Origin: Rikenellaceae bacterium
Lineage (GTDB): Bacteria > Bacteroidota > Bacteroidia > Bacteroidales > Rikenellaceae
DNA: 64,000 nt
Reading direction: 5' to 3'
Assembly: GCA_015059905.1 (NCBI GenBank)
Contig: SUZN01000002.1
Location: forward strand, 129,742-193,741
Shown here: positions 62,965 to 64,000 of the stretch, one piece after another
Position numbering within the stretch: the stretch's first letter is position 1
Layout of the letters: every line of letters starts with the position of its first letter
The notes under the pieces: generated by a model
Told to the model about the DNA's origin: nothing
Database searches by the model: none
The model's input: the letters and a program-made list of their open reading frames with translations, nothing else
Position numbers and translations under genes: made by a program

Positions 62965-64000
62965 TTAAAAATTATACTGCACCATAATACTCAAGCGGTT
63001 GGCATCGCCCTTCAGTCCATCCATATTCTTGCGTCCTCCGTGCAAATACTCCGCCGCGAGGGTAAAGTTATCGGTGAGCTTGTAGAATACGTTTCCGAAG
63101 ATGTAAGTTCCTCGGCGATACTCACTTGCAGCATAGTAACCATTATGTTGCTCCACACGAGCCACCGAGTATCCGCCCGAAAACCAAAAGACCTCGGGGA
63201 TGATATTCACCTGCGCCGAGCCCTGCACTGCCCACATAGGCATAGTCTGTATCTGATTGAGATTTTCGGGATTTGGAGTGAAATCGAGTCCGCTGCCTGT
63301 CAAGTCCTGAATATATGGCGTAATACCCTTGCCGTAGATACCGTTGAAATAGAGCGTAAACATATCACACAGAGCCAAGCGACCACTCGCCTGAACACCC
63401 CAGCCAAAGAGGCTTGTATTCTCGCCCGTTGTGGCATTATGCAGATACATATTTCTTAACACCGCCGAGGCTCTCACGTGGCTGCGACACTCTCGACCCC
63501 ACGAATACTCGACATACATAGGCACATCGGGTACACGTTGTGAGATAGGGCGGAAATGTTCGCCATAGGTGCCACTGACGACAGGCATCTCCAGCGCAAG
63601 ACCCATCGTCAGATGATTTTGCAACACCGAGAGTTCATAGCGTAACATCGTGGCAAAGTTGAAGTTATAGGCGTTAGGACCTCGATGGTCGATTGTCTCA
63701 GGCACAGCACGAAGGTCACAGAAGGTAGTCACATCACGACCAGCCGTAAAGCCCAACATTGAGACATAAGCCGAGCGCAGGTGAGGGGTATAAGAAAACT
63801 CCTCGCCACCACGAAAATCCATATCAACATAGGCAACCACAGGACCCAGCTTGCGCGACTTAATCACCGCCTTGGTAAAGAGGCGTGACGCTGTCGCATC
63901 CATCATCACACGCTGACGGTTGGCATAGGTTGCTGTCATAGGGATGGCGTAAGGCACAAAGTCGATATCATCCACCGCACCCTTAAAATCGTAGCTTGTT
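62965..64000 (-). CDS. DcaP-like outer-membrane barrel, 5' part missing
   Basis: The gene runs off the right edge; the frame is open at 64000, so at least 345 C-terminal residues are visible. The N-terminal visible part reads TSYDFKGAVDDIDFVPYAIP, with ATYANRQRVMMDATASRLF next, then alternating beta strands, for example GPVVAYVDMDFRGGEE, and ends in SIMVQYNF with the C-terminal phenylalanine typical of outer-membrane barrels. The DcaP/trimeric-porin-like start is recognised by eye. It should be a porin for small acids; the assignment is moderate. A terminator follows the stop. Confidence 0.6.
   Translation of the reverse strand, partial: TSYDFKGAVDDIDFVPYAIPMTATYANRQRVMMDATASRLFTKAVIKSRKLGPVVAYVDMDFRGGEEFSYTPHLRSAYVSMLGFTAGRDVTTFCDLRAVPETIDHRGPNAYNFNFATMLRYELSVLQNHLTMGLALEMPVVSGTYGEHFRPISQRVPDVPMYVEYSWGRECRSHVRASAVLRNMYLHNATTGENTSLFGWGVQASGRLALCDMFTLYFNGIYGKGITPYIQDLTGSGLDFTPNPENLNQIQTMPMWAVQGSAQVNIIPEVFWFSGGYSVARVEQHNGYYAASEYRRGTYIFGNVFYKLTDNFTLAAEYLHGGRKNMDGLKGDANRLSIMVQYNF

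Overview
The window looks like chromosome of a gut-type member of the Bacteroidales, possibly Rikenellaceae/Alistipes-like. The evidence is the roughly balanced base composition, many promoters of the Bacteroidota type (TTG or TTTG, 17-21 bases, TAnnTTTG), the short primary sigma factor, the tmRNA tag ending YALAA, rubrerythrin, and Bacteroidota-style families such as PUR-like DUF3276, Hc1-like histone and LysM-receptor proteins. The genus is an inference. No prophage, transposase, CRISPR array, rRNA or tRNA gene was seen; the only structural RNA gene is tmRNA.

Layout: 1-3824 holds the 5' part of a six-hairpin-glycosidase-like lipoprotein gene, gyrB and ftsE, all on the minus strand. 3960-4690 holds ssrA (tmRNA), its terminator and a dispersed palindromic repeat. 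4690-8847 holds a secreted serine hydrolase, an LrgA/LrgB pair and an AspT/YidE-type transporter. 8867-14669 is a minus-strand efflux operon: periplasmic adaptor, one giant RND pump fused to its outer-membrane channel, and a 58-residue Cys-rich membrane protein. 14842-19084 holds an Hc1-like histone gene and an envelope operon (YtfJ-like protein, Omp85 barrel, phosphoethanolamine transferase), then DoxX. 19190-22064 holds a large lipoprotein and a low-molecular-weight phosphatase. 22227-26824 is a complete L-rhamnose catabolic operon, rhaBATD.

27089-36972 is mixed housekeeping: a DUF6624 protein, a YgbA-like protein, glyA, rpoD, a GNAT enzyme, ung, alkaline phosphatase, an M20 dipeptidase, glmM and a nucleoside phosphorylase. 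37009-43264 is a tight plus-strand run: dnaN, a DnaQ-like exonuclease, a LysM/receptor lipoprotein-like protein, rex, a RibF lacking a recognisable riboflavin kinase domain, a thioesterase and a YhhN protein. 43391-46561 holds htpG and two small, visibly AT-rich orphan genes. 46628-60901 is mostly minus strand: trxA, dnaE, a beta-lactamase-fold hydrolase, aroE, mnmA, a PUR-like protein, an S41 protease, hisS, ettA, and a TIR-domain protein with WG repeats. 61160-64000 holds rubrerythrin, a CapA-like protein and part of a DcaP-like outer-membrane barrel.

Most of the window is ordinary core genome. The points most worth a second look are the RND pump-channel fusion with an internal lipoprotein signal, the TIR-WG protein whose repeats show a 204-bp higher-order period, the stand-alone ExoX-C-like small protein beside an orphan AT-rich gene, the degenerate RibF, the Cys-rich small protein in the efflux operon, and two families of dispersed intergenic repeats.
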